Positions 11,617 to 25,200 of a stretch of DNA of 64,000 nt are shown piece by piece. The position numbers were made by a program, and so were the translations under genes. The notes beneath the pieces are model-generated. The model was not told where the DNA came from and searched no databases. It saw only the letters and a list, made by a program, of their open reading frames with translations. Origin of the DNA: Chlorops oryzae (taxonomy: Eukaryota > Arthropoda > Insecta > Diptera > Chloropidae); assembly GCA_020466095.1 (NCBI GenBank), contig CM035808.1:47033893-47097892 (forward strand), in the 5' to 3' direction. Position 1 is the first letter of the stretch; every line of letters begins with the position of its first letter.

Positions 11617-14600
11617 CAGTTCGTTCGTAGTTTGCAGTTTGTAGTCTAGTGGGCATTTTAAGGTAGGTACTTAAGTAGGTACATGCTCTTGGTTGTGCAG
11701 CGTCCACACCCAATGCCATGGAGCTGGCGCTTTGTCGGGAATCACTGACGCTATTTGCTAAGTCTAAAGCCTGAAGTCTATATTTAGCCATGGTCCAATG
11801 CGTTTTAACTTAGTGAAGCGTTTAACGTTCGGCCTGCGATCGTTGATGCGAGCTTCGAACTGAGTGTCGGTTTCGCTAGCCTATGCTGTGCTGCGCTGTG
11901 CTGTGCACTCCTGTGTTAAGTGGCACTTGTCGCATTTTAAGTTTGGAAATTGACTTTTTCCCCTTCAATTTTTTCCTCCTCATAGTGTTGTGTTTTTTTT
12001 TTACACATTAAACTGATATTAAAAATTATAGACTTCGAAGATTTTCACTTTTTATGCAAATTTCTGTTGAAGTGTTTTGTTTTGTTTTTTATATTTTTTT
12101 TTATATATATTTTTTTAAGGTAGATATTTACTATCTTTTGTTTGCGACGTTGTAGTTCCTCGATTTTTATGGTAGTTTTGCTGCACGGAATTTTAACTTG
12201 AAAAAAAAAATAAATAAATTAAATAAAATAAATATTGACAATTTGTTCAGTTCAAGTTCATCGTAAGATTCAATGGAACAATACTATATTATATTATATT
12301 GGCATAATGATGGCGTTGTTATTATAATGCTATTACTTCAATATCGTTTATTCGATCTTATTATATTTTGAAAAATTACTCAACAACAAAATCACTGTAG
12401 CACTAATGGCTATCATTAAGTAGGTACATCAAGCAAAGTTTTTTTTTACCTAGAAAACTGATTAATATCGAAAATTCTTTTCTAGTGAATTTTGTACCTA
12501 CTTTTTTCGGGTTCGTGTTGATCATTTTATCCGCGAATTCGCATGATTTCTTCTTAACAAATATACAAATTTTTTGGAATAAATGGCACTCCCAAATTCC
12601 CCTTTCTCATGACCCTAAATTGCGTCATTCGAGTGAGAAAAAAAATTGTTTTTTTTTGTTATAATTTTTGTTATAAAAAATAACGTAAATTTGATTCCCA
12701 GAATTCGAGAGAGAAGATGTTTCTTGAAAAACAGGCATCATTCTGGTTGAGCCACAGTAAGGTTATTAAGCAAATGGGTGAATTTTTTTCAAAGTAGATC
12801 CATAAAATTGCTTTACCCTTAAGAAAGTTCTTCTTTAATTTAAGAATGAAAGTTCTTACATTAAAAATAATTTGATTTTTTAAAAATGATCTTCAATCGA
12901 ATTGACTTTAAATATGACAGGAGAATTACAATATAAGGTGGATCAAAGGCCACCATAAAGGTTCAAAAATATCCCTTTCAAATATCTTGGACATAAATGC
13001 CTTAATAGACAGGCTGACCAGAAGGGTTCACTTGAAATAATTGAGCTTAGATGGAGGTTTGAAAGAATCAATTATTACTTCTATAAATATGATCCAAATC
13101 CTTGAAGAGGTGCTTCTTTGGATGGTTACGAATATAACGAAGGTTCATCTTGTATTGGATCAAACTGGTAGCGCTTTTTTAGGTGCAATATTTATACGAA
13201 AAGTTGACCATATGGACTTATTTATGTTTAAACATGGCACAGCGGTCCTCAGCACCCGAAGACTTTGATAAATCCTGCCTGATCTTTGGGAATTCCCTTT
13301 AAGGAAGTCACACTGAGGCTATGGTACGATTAAAAGGCAGCAGTCATATTTACTGATTTCACACTAAGTGCCATAGAGTCAGACGCTCCGGAGGTATCTA
13401 TGTAAAATAGGATCAGCAAATAAAATGTGATCCCTATGGAACGAATTAAAAGCAATGCAATCGATTATTAAAGTCCCATTTTTAATATTTCATTGAAGAC
13501 ACTGACACTGGTAATTAATTAAAATGTTATAAATAGCTTGCAATCGTCTATAATAACACTAAAGGCTGTTGAATTCTGAATCCTCCAAAGGAAAAAAATT
13601 ATGAAAGCGACTCAAAAAAAAATTCCAAAAAATAAAGAATTTTATTAAAATGATACAAAGATGAAATTTTCCTCGCAATCGGTATCTTCAAATAAAACCT
13701 AGAATTCATTCTATTACCATCGCGCCATATTGATTATTCCTCATAATTGCATTCGTAGAAGAAAATTTATGAGTGCAATAACTTTACGGTCGATCAAACA
13801 AAAGCACTAGAACTTGAGGACATTACAAAGATATCAGAACGACCGAACTGTGGCATGATCTTTCGTTGATTTCATTCCAAATAAAAAAAAACAAAAAAAC
13901 AAAAAAATTGCCAACAAAAATGATGCTTTAAGTCTTGCCATCGTTATGGCATGCATGGCGAATCCAATTATGCCCTCGAGATACAAAAAACTCAATACGT
14001 GTTGTGTGTAGTCCAGTCCACAGTTGCTTGCTCCGTTCATCGCCGGTCCATTCTCTAACCAATCAAGTTTGTTGAAGGAACGCATCCAGAGGACCACCAG
14101 AGAGAACTCTGGTCACATGTGGGCAGTGGAATCGTCGCAGTTTTCACCTTCTGCTCGAAGGCAGAATGCAATCGGCCAGAGAGTTAGTTAGGGATGTAGC
14201 AAAAAATTAATAGCAAATGACAGGCGCAATAAAGCATGCTTTTGCGGGTTTTCCTTATGGTTAATTTTGTTTTCTTTCTTGTTTTTTTTTGTTTATATTC
14301 GAAAAAGCATTTGTTGCCATCAATCTTCAAGCACACGACATTGCGATCGAATAAATTCTTTGACTTTCCATCTTTTAATATGCGTGCAAACGATGATGAT
14401 GACTTGTCCTCGATATCGATAACCAGAATCAACAATGTTTCCATTGCATTTGCTTACGAGTAGCCTTCGTTCTCGTCTTCGTCCTCCTGATAAAAGTTAA
14501 TTAACTTGCCGCTTAGACAGAAATGCCCTTAAAGGATACCCACTGATTGCTACCGAAGTCTACACTTAAAGAAGTTCATACCACACATACCGCGGCACAC

Positions 14601-14619
14601 TTTTGGCGTCACTTACAAG

Positions 14620-15200
14620 TTAGAATTAAGAGTATAAGCCCTAATAATGAGGTCAGTTACGAGTTAATTATGATTCCGATTTCGGAGTAGAAGCCCTAAT
14701 AACAACCTCAATTCGGAGTCCTACAGGAGTCAATTATGATCGATTCGAGTAGAAGCTATAGCGACCTCAATTCGGAGTCCTACAGGAGTCAATTATGAGT
14801 CCGAATTCGGAGTAGAAGCTCTAATAGCGACCTCAATTCGGAGTCCTACAGGAGTCAATTATGAGTCCGATTCCGGAGTAGAAGCCCTAATAACAACCTC
14901 AATTCGGAGTCCTACAGGAGTCAATTATGAGTCCGAATTCGGAGTAGAAGCCATCATAATGAGTTCAGTTGGGGGTCAGTTATAAGCCCGAGTTTGGAGC
15001 AGGAGACCTTTACAATGAGCTTTATTACGAGTTATTTATGAGTCCGAATTCGGAGTAGAAGCCCTCAAAATGACCTAAATACGGAGTCCTACAGGAGTCA
15101 ATTATGAGTCCGAAATCGTAGTATTAGTTCCCGTAATGAGTTCAATTGGGAGTCATTAATAAGTCCGAATTCGGAGTAAGAGCCTTCATAATGAACTCAC
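14620..15200. repeat. 66-bp minisatellite
   Basis: Units begin CCTCAATTCGGAGTCCTACA and contain AATTATGAGTCCGAATTC and GGAGTAGAAGC. Unit starts at 14706, 14765, 14831 and 14897 give spacings of 59, 66 and 66 bp. More diverged units extend on both sides, about nine in all. The core word GAGTCCGAAWTCGGAGT resembles the array at 1-4 kb. Confidence 0.85.
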
Positions 15201-16019
15201 TTAAGAGTACAAAATAAATTTGTTGTCTTCTACGACTGTTTTTTCTCCCTAAATAGAAGCCATGGGTACACAAATCTTGCAGTTTCCATAATCTACTAAT
15301 TTCAACCTCCTTTCGGACTCAGATATTTGAGCCCCATATTTTCTACATAATGTATTTCGAAGTAATTTCGTACTCATAAATTGGCACTCCGAATATGTTT
15401 TATAGTATTCATGCTATGCTCTCATTTATCTTTATTTGATGTACGCACTTTCTTACAGTGTACCATCACCGAAGCACTCCTCATCACTGCGACCCTACAT
15501 CTTTATTGATATCTATACGAGAAAAGAAGAACAAAAAGAATTTGAATTGAAAAATTCCTGAAGCTCTTGTATAGACTAGAAATATTAATATATTTTTATA
15601 ACTGGTTATCTTATCTTTCCCTTAGTATCTCGAGTGTCATGATATCGCACTTCATCAGCGTTGATTACTCAAACCTAAGCTTATCACTTCAGAAGCTCCA
15701 TAGGTAGTCACTGCTAAAGTGTTTACACTTTTTTTCATTAATTTCTTTTCAACTAGACCAGCAAGCCTTAATTTTTATCTTTTCACACCGGGATTCATCT
15801 TAACAAAATGTTGAGCTGGTTTTCCCTTTATCGATTGAAAAGTTTATGGAATGGAAAATAGAGTATGTATGTCTTCAAATGATTAGTTTAGAACCTGAAA
15901 TATGAAGTCAATGATAACAAGTGGCGTCAAAGGATGAAATAAATTCCATTTTTTTGAGAATGCTTTCCTTTGACAACAAAATTAATCAAAGAGTGTTAAA
16001 AAAAATACCTGTTAAATCC

Positions 16020-16200
16020 CAATTAAGATTAGTAACCATTAAAATTCCCTGCCTTTTTAAATCATTAATCGTGATCAATCTTTTAAAATTTTTGGATTAT
16101 GGGTCATATATTAGTGTTCCGGAATAATCGGAAAATAATTGAGATTTCTAATGAAAGATTAATGGAAATAAAATAAAAATTATTTAAAAATTTAATCATT
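16020..16200 (+). repeat. AT-rich dispersed repeat, inverted copy at 20785-20960
   Basis: CCTGTTAAATCC, GATTATGGGTCATA and AGATTAATGGAAATAAAA occur in the same order here and on the - strand around 20960-20785. A further diverged piece lies near 18785-18900. Probably an old transposon relic. Confidence 0.5.
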
Positions 16201-17222
16201 TAAAAGAAATCCGGATTGAATTTTGACTATTTTGAATTTTTTTTTTATTGTTTTTAACTTCTTTCTTAAAAATTATTCTCCTTCTCTTGTAGAAATGCTA
16301 CTATATATTATTATATATTCGAGCCTTTTTTTAATTCATTTTATTCTTATTATTTTAAGATTGTTTGGCAATCCTAATCGCTATTTATTGAACTCGAAAC
16401 AAAAAATTAGTTCGATTTATCAATCGATAATTTTATTGTTATTATTTATCAGCTCTACTTGAGAGTACAGGGATATAATGAGCTCTCAAAGTCAAAGGAA
16501 GTCCTCAAGAATGTTGAATTTTCTTTAGTTGAAATTTTCAAACAATAATTTCAGCAAGTCGTAAACAAATCAACCCATAAATATTGCCCTAAAAAACTAT
16601 CAAACCTTTTTTGGAATTCCCAAAACAAAGCGAACTTTTGCCCTATATCAGTCATTCAACGTAACGTCTGAACGAGCAGCACTTCAACAAAGCAACAGCG
16701 ATTCAAGCAACAATGGCAGCCACAAGCAAAGTCAATGTAATCGCAACGAAACAAAAACGAAGTAAATAAAAAACAAATAAAAATAAAAAAGAGAACAAAA
16801 GCAATAAGAAAAGCAGTGACGAATGCCAACACTGCATGCAAATTCAACATTTGCGGTTGACACTGAAACGAGTCTAAAAAGAACGCAAACCAAAAACGTC
16901 AACATAAAACGAATACGTACTGTAAAAAGAGGTTGTTGACCATTTACAAATGTTGCGGACTAGCATAAGAGTCACATAAGACGGAGAAACAGAAAGAAAC
17001 CAAACGCACAAACTGATGTACATACAAGGAAATTCGTTGATAATAGAACTCGCCTAAGTACGTTTAAAACAATTGAAATGAAAGAAACACAAACACGACT
17101 TCAGGCCTCCTTATAGCCCCAGCCACAGCGCATTAGTATTTCAAGTTTGTTGTCGACCGTTGAACGTTTTGGAGAAACAGAAGCAACAGCGAAGAGCACA
17201 CACAAATAACAATGACAATGAC

Positions 17223-17250
17223 ACGACGACGACGACAACGACGACGATGG
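17223..17250. repeat. CGA trinucleotide microsatellite
   Basis: An ACGACGACGAC-type run, slightly interrupted. Confidence 0.6.
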
Positions 17251-18110
17251 TTTTCCAACAGAATTAGGCTTTGACACTTTTCACCAAGTATCAACGATTA
17301 CACGTAGTCTTTGCTTTCTTGTATCTACAAAATCGTGGGCCATAACTCCATGTGGGGGCGATCAATTTAAGGCTTTTTGTCATAAATGAAGCGAAATATA
17401 TTTAGTTTAAATTTTGAACTATTAATTTTATATTAAGTTCTTCTAAACCCATGTTTACTCTTGTTCCGATTCGCTCATGTTCCGCCTATGGTGCTCTCAG
17501 TACCCTTCTGCAGCCATTCCGATCGTAGATCATGTCATCTCTGAGACCCATTATTTGCTGATATTTTTCATCTAATCGATCCATGAATTTTTCGATCTGC
17601 CTGCCCTCCGGTCATTTGTTGGAACAGTGAGGAAATTATCCCATACCAATCGACCTTTTTCTAGAATCCATGGTCGAACAAGTTATACAAATGATTGAGA
17701 AAGATAACAGCGAACATTAGGCGCTAATAGCAGAGATAGGTATGGGTTTTTTAACGGGGTTTACCGGCGGTCGGTTTTGAAAATTTATTGATTCTATTTA
17801 TTATTATAATTTTCATAAATTTTAAATGAATTTATTAAATTCTTTATGGCCCTATAGGCTTAAAAACGTTTGTTTTTATTGCCGCATACACATCTTAATC
17901 GGCCCTCGTATAGTCCGCAAAAGGCGCTTCAACCCACAACTTCAATGGAATTCTTTCAAACGTCAGTTGCAGTGTCTGAAGACAGAATGCTTAGAACACT
18001 TCTAAGCATGAAACAAAATAAACGTGCCGCTGCCGGCTGCCTTTCGTACGTGCTGCCTGTGAGTGTCACGTCGCAAATGTTGCAAGACAATAACGCGTTT
18101 AGCAACCTCT

Positions 18111-18112
18111 CG

Positions 18113-18146
<34 letters not shown>
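18111..18146. repeat. TC dinucleotide microsatellite
   Basis: About 16 CT/TC units. They account for the Ser/Leu runs in the overlapping open frames, which are rejected as genes. Confidence 0.9.
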
Positions 18147-19074
18147 TTTATATGCAACTCTTATGCATTTATGCTTTCGAGTTGCATTTAGAAGGAAAAC
18201 CAAAAAGGGTGCTCCCGTCCCGACTTTGTTTTTGTCATGTTTTGAGTCTATTTTGATTTCCTCTAAACGACAATCGACGAAGTTTTCCATACCGCATTGG
18301 CGCTTTCCACAGAATTCTGTACTCCCTGGCTTTGACGGCAAAAACAAAAAAAAACAAAAAAAAAGGGGGAGGGGAGGGGGAACGTAAGGAAAACTAACAA
18401 TTTATGTTTCCCGATAGATTCGTATTTTATTGTATTGCTTCGTGCATTTAATTGCGGAAATTGTTAAATTTAATTAAGGCGACCTTTTCCTTTATCTTTT
18501 GTCTTTCGAAAGGCTTGGCTGTTTTTTTATTTTTTAGGAGAGAAGGTTTCTGAAGGATATTTAAAAAGACAAGACTTGCCTTTTATTTCATGTGGAAGAG
18601 TAGTGGGATGATGTAAAAAAAAATTTCCAAGTGTTAATATGTGATTATTTAAAGATTTTTATCTAAAAAGTAAGGTTCACTTAGAACATTTCAGTTGGAA
18701 TGCGTTCGTTAGGTGCGATTAGTTTCTAGCAAGCTTGGAATATCTGATAAATTTTTTTTTCAAAAAGGTTGCTCCTAACTTTTTAACAGACCTGTAAAAA
18801 AATCAAAATTATTTAATTAATGATTAAAAAATGAAATTAATTTTTTTTTTTTACTCAAATAAAAATTATTAATGATTATTTTATATTTGCGGCCCATAAA
18901 TACTCACTAGGATTGTCAAATAATCAAAAACACATTTTAAACCGAACGTTATTTTTCTCTGACCCAATATTTAAAATTAATCTAGTCATGATTTGTTTTT
19001 GAAACTAAAAAAAAACAAGTGAGTTTTTCTGTTCAAATTTGTCTTATGTTAAGTACAGGGACCGTAACTGTTAC

Positions 19075-19814
19075 GACTTTAAAAAAAAAGTCAAATTATA
19101 ACCGTTATTTTTCAACCGATAATTTTTCCGTTGGAAAGTAACAGTTAAAAATTGACTTTTATTTTTTCGGTCAGAAATAAAAATAAAAATTCGATTTTTA
19201 TTTTTTCAGTCAAGAAAATAAGTTAAAAATTGACTTTTATTTGTTCGGTCAGAAATAAAAATCAAAATTTGACTTTTATTTTTCCAGTCAGATATTAAAG
19301 TTAAAATTTAACTTTAATTTTTTCGGTTAGATATAAAAGTTAAAGGTATGGACATGCATATATATTCATGATCAGGATTGCTATGAGTCGCCCCTGCCTC
19401 ACTCCTATTTACCAAAAACAACAGCCAGAGACATGGACAGGTACATGCTTCATGAAATGAGAAAACTTCAAGTTTTTTAATGCAAAAATTCCTTTTTTTA
19501 TTTATTTCTAATATCCAAATTTCCAAATATTAAAGTTCCTTCAAGACTTATGAAAACTATTTAAACTAAATTAAAGTTCAATTTTAACTTTAATATCTGA
19601 CTGGAAAAATAAAAGTCAAATTTTAACTTTAATATCTGACTGGAAAAATAAAAGTCAAATTTTAACTTATTTTCTTGACTGAAAAAATAAAAATATAATT
19701 TTGATTTTTATTTCTGACCGAAAAAATAAAAGTAAATTTTTAACTGTTTCTTTCCAACGGAAAATTTATCGGTTGAAATATAACGGTTATTGATTGACTT
19801 TTTTGAAAAAAGTC
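19075..19814. mobile_element. Foldback element with tandemly repeated arms
   Basis: Left arm (19075-about 19345) and right arm (about 19560-19814) are inverted copies. Each arm is built from about 70-bp repeats containing TGACTTTTATTTTTYCGGTC and AGTTAAAAATT motifs. Each outermost end is itself a small palindrome (GACTTT/AAAGTC). A 215-bp unrelated spacer lies between. No coding capacity and no clear target duplication were found. Confidence 0.75.
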
Positions 19815-20319
19815 AAAAAAATATAAATCATTAAAGATTACCACTCCTTACTTAAGAACCATTAAATTGCACGATTTTAAATATCTAATACGCCAATTTT
19901 TTCTTTTGACTTTTTGATGTAAATTTTCGAAAATAACTGTTATTTGCAATGCCTGGTTAGGTATACAAATCTCCGAATTGTTTGTTGTTTTAGAAAACCG
20001 CCTCTATCTTCGCAAAGGTTGAGACGGCGGTGGTCAGATTTGACATAGACTTACAGAATTGATTGCCGTTTAACCTCAGATAATGAGCTTGAAAATTCTG
20101 TCAATAATAGCAGAGCTATGTCCATTCGAAGTCCAAAAAAAATTAACATTTTACATTAATTTTTCAATTTTTTTTTTAATTTGAGTGACTTTTTGGCGAT
20201 TAATTCAAAGATTTGTGTAACATTTTTGATGGTATATTAAAGGATGATATTTTAAGAGTACAGTTGTTTGGTAAGTTTTAAAATAACTTACACGATATTT
20301 GAAAAAAATTTGTTTGGAA

Positions 20320-20461
20320 CATATAGAGCTATAGCTGCAACTTCGGCCAAATTTTGGCGCGAGCCACCATGTTTTGTTGAAAAAATTCAACTGTCCATAG
20401 CTCACACTATAGTTTGGTGAACCACGTAAAAGCTTTTGGCCGAAGTTGCAGCTATAGTTCG
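20320..20461. mobile_element. Hairpin MITE, copy 1
   Basis: Inverted arms CTATAGCTGCAACTTCGGCC and its complement enclose about 85 bp. The flanks GTTTGGAA (20312-20319) and GTTTGAAA (20462-20469) look like an aged 8-bp target duplication. Copies 2 and 3 lie at 58732 and 63013. Confidence 0.8.
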
Positions 20462-20784
20462 GTTTGAAAATTAATTAAAAATTAATCACCCGATTTTCTC
20501 AAAAATCTGAGCTGATGGAATTTTTTGGATAATTTTCAATTTTTTAATAAGTTGATAACTAGAACTTAGAAAATACTTCAAACGCTTTTGCTTTTTTGCG
20601 TTTGTTCCCCTGTGTAATGAATATTATTGACTTAACTATTAAAAATGTGGCCGTTAATAATGACTAAAATTGCGAAATAAACGGTATTCTATCGGATTTC
20701 TGATTTTATTTTTTTATTTATATCAAAATTAAATTAAAAAAAAAAACTATTCAAATAAATAAACTTCATTTTTTTACAATTATT

Positions 20785-20960
20785 TAAACAATTTTTTTAT
20801 TTCCATTAATCTTAATAATCTCCATTATTTTAGGATTATTTGGGAATTCAAATTTATGACCCATAATCAAAAATTTCAAAACAACAAATTAATAATGATT
20901 AAGTATAAAAAAAGATAATAAATTATAATGATGATTAATCTAAAGTAGGATTTAACAGGT
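20785..20960 (-). repeat. Inverted copy of the 16020-16200 repeat
   Basis: Read on the - strand it begins GACCTGTTAAATCC and contains GATTATGGGTCATA, collinear with the 16-kb copy. Confidence 0.5.
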
Positions 20961-21070
20961 CTGCTCTTTAGCAGCTCCTTAACAGCCTCTAAACAGCATC
21001 ATGTGTGTATTAACGGCTAATATCATATTTCTAATTGTAATTTTGTATTTTATTTTTTTTTTTTGTTCAG

Positions 21071-21187
21071 GGTTCCGATCCCCGTGCCGCAACATGCCGT
21101 GGAAAATTACAAAATCGTCGCTGTAAGCTTAATCAAGAAATCAATAAAGAACTACGTTTACGCGCTGGTGCTGAAAATCTATTTAAG
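21071..21187 (+). CDS. Rhp: Rhophilin exon, HR1 first part
   Basis: Thirty-nine codons, [12 protein letters not shown] through AENLFK, phase 0 at both ends; acceptor TTTGTTCAG, donor GTAGGC. Confidence 0.93.
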
Positions 21188-22182
21188 GTAGGCATTTAAA
21201 TCGAATCACTCGATCATTTCAATTCCATCCATATCTGTTCTAATTACGATGATTCGCGATCGTTTCAGGCAACCACAAATCGTAAACTGCGCGATACAGT
21301 CGCATTAGAATTAAGCTTTGTCAACTCGAATTTGCAATTACTGAAAGAGCAACTGGCCGAGTTGAATTCATCGGTCGAAATCTATCAAAATGAAAGGTGA
21401 GTAGCGCTTGAAAGAATTTTAATGGCTACATTTGTTGCAAATAAGGCAGGCAATGTTTGTGTGTGATAAGAAATTTTATAGTTTAATAGTTAAAATGAGT
21501 TAAGGCCATACGAATAATGGTCGTGCTATTGGATTTAAATTGCTTTAATACTGCGGAGAAATCAATTTAGAAAAGCTGGCTATTGAATCGAAGATTAGCA
21601 ACTTTATTAAGCAACATTCAATAATCATCATGAAATACGAAATTCGAGAATATTCGAATGCATAAAAGTTTATTTGAAAGTGAATAGTTCATTAAGTGGG
21701 TACTTAAAATTCTGCAGTAAAAGTAAACAAGATAACCGCTTCAACAAAACGTGCTGGAATGCAAGAATATGCAATTGTAAATAATTTATTTTATTTGCGG
21801 TATTTATTGTTTGACAATAATAAACAATGACAACTGAATTCTAGAAACTACATGAGCGTTCAATCATTGAGAAGTTTATTAGCGGCGAGTCATTGGGGTT
21901 GCTCAGAAAAGAGAGAGAGAGAGAGGGAGAGAGAGATAGAGAGAGAGGGAGAAAGACATAAAGAAAGTAACAGAAAGAGCGTGACAGAAAGAGAGAGGAA
22001 GGCAGAGAGAGACAGAAAGAAACAGAAAGAGACTAAAATAAACAGAAAGAGACAAAAAAGAACAGAAAGGGACAGAAAGAATCAGAAAGAGAGAGATAGA
22101 AAGAGAGAAAGAGAATACAGAAAGAGAAAGACCGAAAAAGAGAGAGACAGAAAGTGGAAGAAAGAGAGACATAAATAGAGAG

Positions 22183-22225
<43 letters not shown>

Positions 22226-25200
22226 AGTTATATAGAAAGACAGTGAAGGGAAGAAAAAGAGAGAAAGAAGGAGAGAAAAAGAGAGAAAGAGATCAATGGA
22301 AAACAAAATTCTTGATTGGTTAAGTTAAGTTGGTACCTCTAATAGATTTGTAAAAAGGGCTATCTCTATCCCTGTGCATCCTTAAGGGGTTTTAAGATTT
22401 TATATGTATATCTTTATATTTCTATCAGCGTGGGGTATTGAAGATTCAACATTTTCTTTATAGGAATAATTCCTTATATAAAAATGTTGATTAGTTATCG
22501 AAAATGAATATTGATTAGTTATGGAAATGAAGAAGGGGCAGATAGAAACACAGGCTATGTCCACTTCTTCCTGAAAAACTCTTTAGCTATTGTCCTCTGT
22601 AACTCCAAGGCGTCACGGATGCTTTTATACCCAACGATGTCCCAATACTCTCAAAAGGCAGAATCTAATGCTCTTTTATACTTTTTGCTATTACATACTC
22701 GTAATACTTAGAAAAGATACAACTGGGATATATGAAGACTTGTCTTGACAAAACTGTCCCAAAGGCAGTTAATATAATGCATTGTTTTTTCTTACTCATG
22801 ACAGCAATTAACTTAAGACTCCAGTGACCTCACGTGTCAAGTGTTGAGCCACGAATGTCAAGTGAAAAACCCATTTAATATTAAGCGTTTGTTTGGCTAA
22901 TCGTTTTTTTTCTCATTTTTCATCAGTCACTCCATTCAAACTAAATTCAATCAATTTTTCCGCTTTTAATTTTATTAATGACGCGACTCGAATTCCATAC
23001 CATTTTCTTTACTAAAACTATTGTTTTTTTTTTTTTTTTGTTTAACTTAAAAGTTGAAGGGCTCTTTTTATTTAGCTTCTTCCTCATCAATAATAGTTTT
23101 TCTATTTGATTTTTCGAATTCGCTACAACAAAATCTTAAAAAACCTTCAAGTTTTTTCAATAAAAATCCATTCAATCAATTTTCTTACCATCCTCATTGT
23201 GATTATCGTTTTTGTGGCTTCATATTTCACACCAAAAATTAAAGCAATTTATGACCTTGCTGCAGTAATTGTCTATCATCAGAGAGAAGCCTCAACTAAA
23301 GCTGTCAGAAAAAAGAGTAGTTCCTTCAACACTTCTTATTAATTGAGTCTTTAAAAAAATCTCCGTTTTTTTTTTTTATTTTTTTTATAACAACCAACAA
23401 ATTTCGATCTCATCATCCGTTCTGTTCTTACATTTTTCCTTCATTGGTGAAACCCCTCAAAAAAAAACCTTTGATGTTTCTTCGGTACAAAAAAATCTTT
23501 CATTCATTTCTCAAAGCTTTTAAAAATTTTGTTCTTCCCACAATACGAAAAGCACAATGTTTAAGGAATGCTGTCGAGCAACATTTTAAGATGCTAATCT
23601 CAAAAGTATTTATTGCAACCAAGCGTTCTTTTTTTTCGTTGGTTTTTGCGGTGTGGTTGTTATTCAACGAACAAATCCATCAAATGTCAGCGGCATTCGT
23701 TGCTGAAGTTGTAAAATACAAATTGAAAAGATCAAGCAGAATTATTCCACAGAGTGATTTGTTTTTTCGTCTTCCAGATGTATTTTTTTTATTATTTTTT
23801 ATTTGATTTTTATTTTTTTTAAGTTTTTTTTATGAAATGGCCATTCTGAGAAATTTTGAAATAATTGTGGCATGAAATCACAAAAAATTTCGCTTTAATT
23901 TTTATTTCTTTTTGAAGCCTTTTTTATTAATTATTTTATTTTTTTTATTTTAGCTTAGAACAAAATTAGATTTTATCATTGGATCCAAGCTTAGCATTTT
24001 TTATGTTTTCTAGTTTGCTTTTCTGCTCGATCATTTTCCATTGTAATTTCCCTCTTTTTCCTATTGTTTTGTTGTTTCCATGTTTTGCGTTTTACTTTCT
24101 GGTCAAGTGAGTTTTCACGCAGCGAAATGGAACGAAAATCGAAAAAATCTCACGTTCGAAATGAAAAATATTGAGATTTACTTTAATTTTGAACTTTTTC
24201 TAGCAAAAGGAATAATAAAGCATCACCTTAACTTGGAACTTTTATTGCTCCGTGAGAATCAATAGAAAGAAGATTTAAAACATTTTAACTTCTATGGCAC
24301 GTGCCGAGGAAAGGAAAGCCACAAATTTATGTGCTTCCATGCAGGCCTCTAGTGGGAAGGAGATCGTGACAGGGCGACGGAGAGTGCACTAGTATAAGCG
24401 AGGAAGCTCTTTAAGGGGCCCAGAAAGTGATTAGGCTTAAACGGACTCCTAGCTGTTCAGCTATGTGATGAAATGGAACCCTTGTCTATTAGTTGTTCTA
24501 TTTTTGATAATACCCAAAGAGGCTTTGAAAAGAAAATTTCCCCCACTCTCCAAATATCTCTCTACGAACGTGCACTTGTGTTTTCGGCTACGCACCCATT
24601 TCAAGTTTTTTACCCTCTTTGTTGGTAATACTAACGAAAAATTTTATACACCAAAAAAAAATAAAAAATATCAATGGAATCATACAATCACACAAGGTGA
24701 ATCCAATGAACGCGATCGCGGCCAGAAGGAGTGGCGATGCTTTGTGTGAGCAATCAAAACGCTCAATGATGTTCCTACTCATTCTCGACGTCAAAATGTT
24801 TCGAAGTCATTGACTTTTATCATCAAAAAACCCTAATAAAAAGGCTTTTTTTACTCGGGGGAATTCTCGGAAGGGGCTTCCCATAGATCGTACTATTTAA
24901 TTAGAACTCAAAATGGAGGCTAGATTTGACTAGTCGGGAGCATATATATACCAATATACTGCATTAAAAACGTATCTCTTTAAACACTCGATTTTTTTTT
25001 ATTTATTTTTTTTAACCCCTTCACGCTATCGATGAGAGGGGTTTTTACTAACTCAGACTTTGGCTATGGAATGTTTGACAATTTTTCTACCTTTCTGCTA
25101 TTTAGCCCCAAACGAGCGTGACTAATCAAAATTTCTTTGTCAAAGTAATATTTTCTAATCCCCTCTAGACTAGTTACATCGAGGTTGCACTGTAATCTGA

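Larger units (their letters stand above)
5950..21070 (+). other. Long non-coding stretch, probably rhophilin intron 1
   Basis: No coding exon can be supported here. It ends at a strong acceptor (long T run, then TTTGTTCAG) at 21070. Sub-features are listed separately. Between them the sequence is unremarkable AT-rich DNA with homopolymers. Confidence 0.4.

Noticed and set aside
16223..16462. Possible mitochondrial-type membrane protein fragment
   Set aside because: The 79-codon Ile/Leu/Phe-rich frame is what very AT-rich DNA gives by chance; no mitochondrial protein motif is recognisable.
16714..16737. Alternative rhophilin first exon (MAATSKVN, donor GTAATC)
   Set aside because: Phase fits, but the donor is weak, the frame continues only to a nearby stop, and surrounding CAA-rich sequence makes a chance ATG likely. 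The 5920 exon fits slightly better; neither is proven.
17870..18256. 128-codon open frame
   Set aside because: Its longest feature is a Ser/Leu run from the TC microsatellite; no splice or domain evidence.
21852..22306. Open frames rich in Arg/Glu/Lys (+) or Ser/Leu/Phe (-)
   Set aside because: Translation of a GA-rich simple-sequence tract.
23444..23806. 120-codon open frame
   Set aside because: Lies in a rhophilin intron, is AT-rich, ends in Phe/Leu from T runs, and has no domain.
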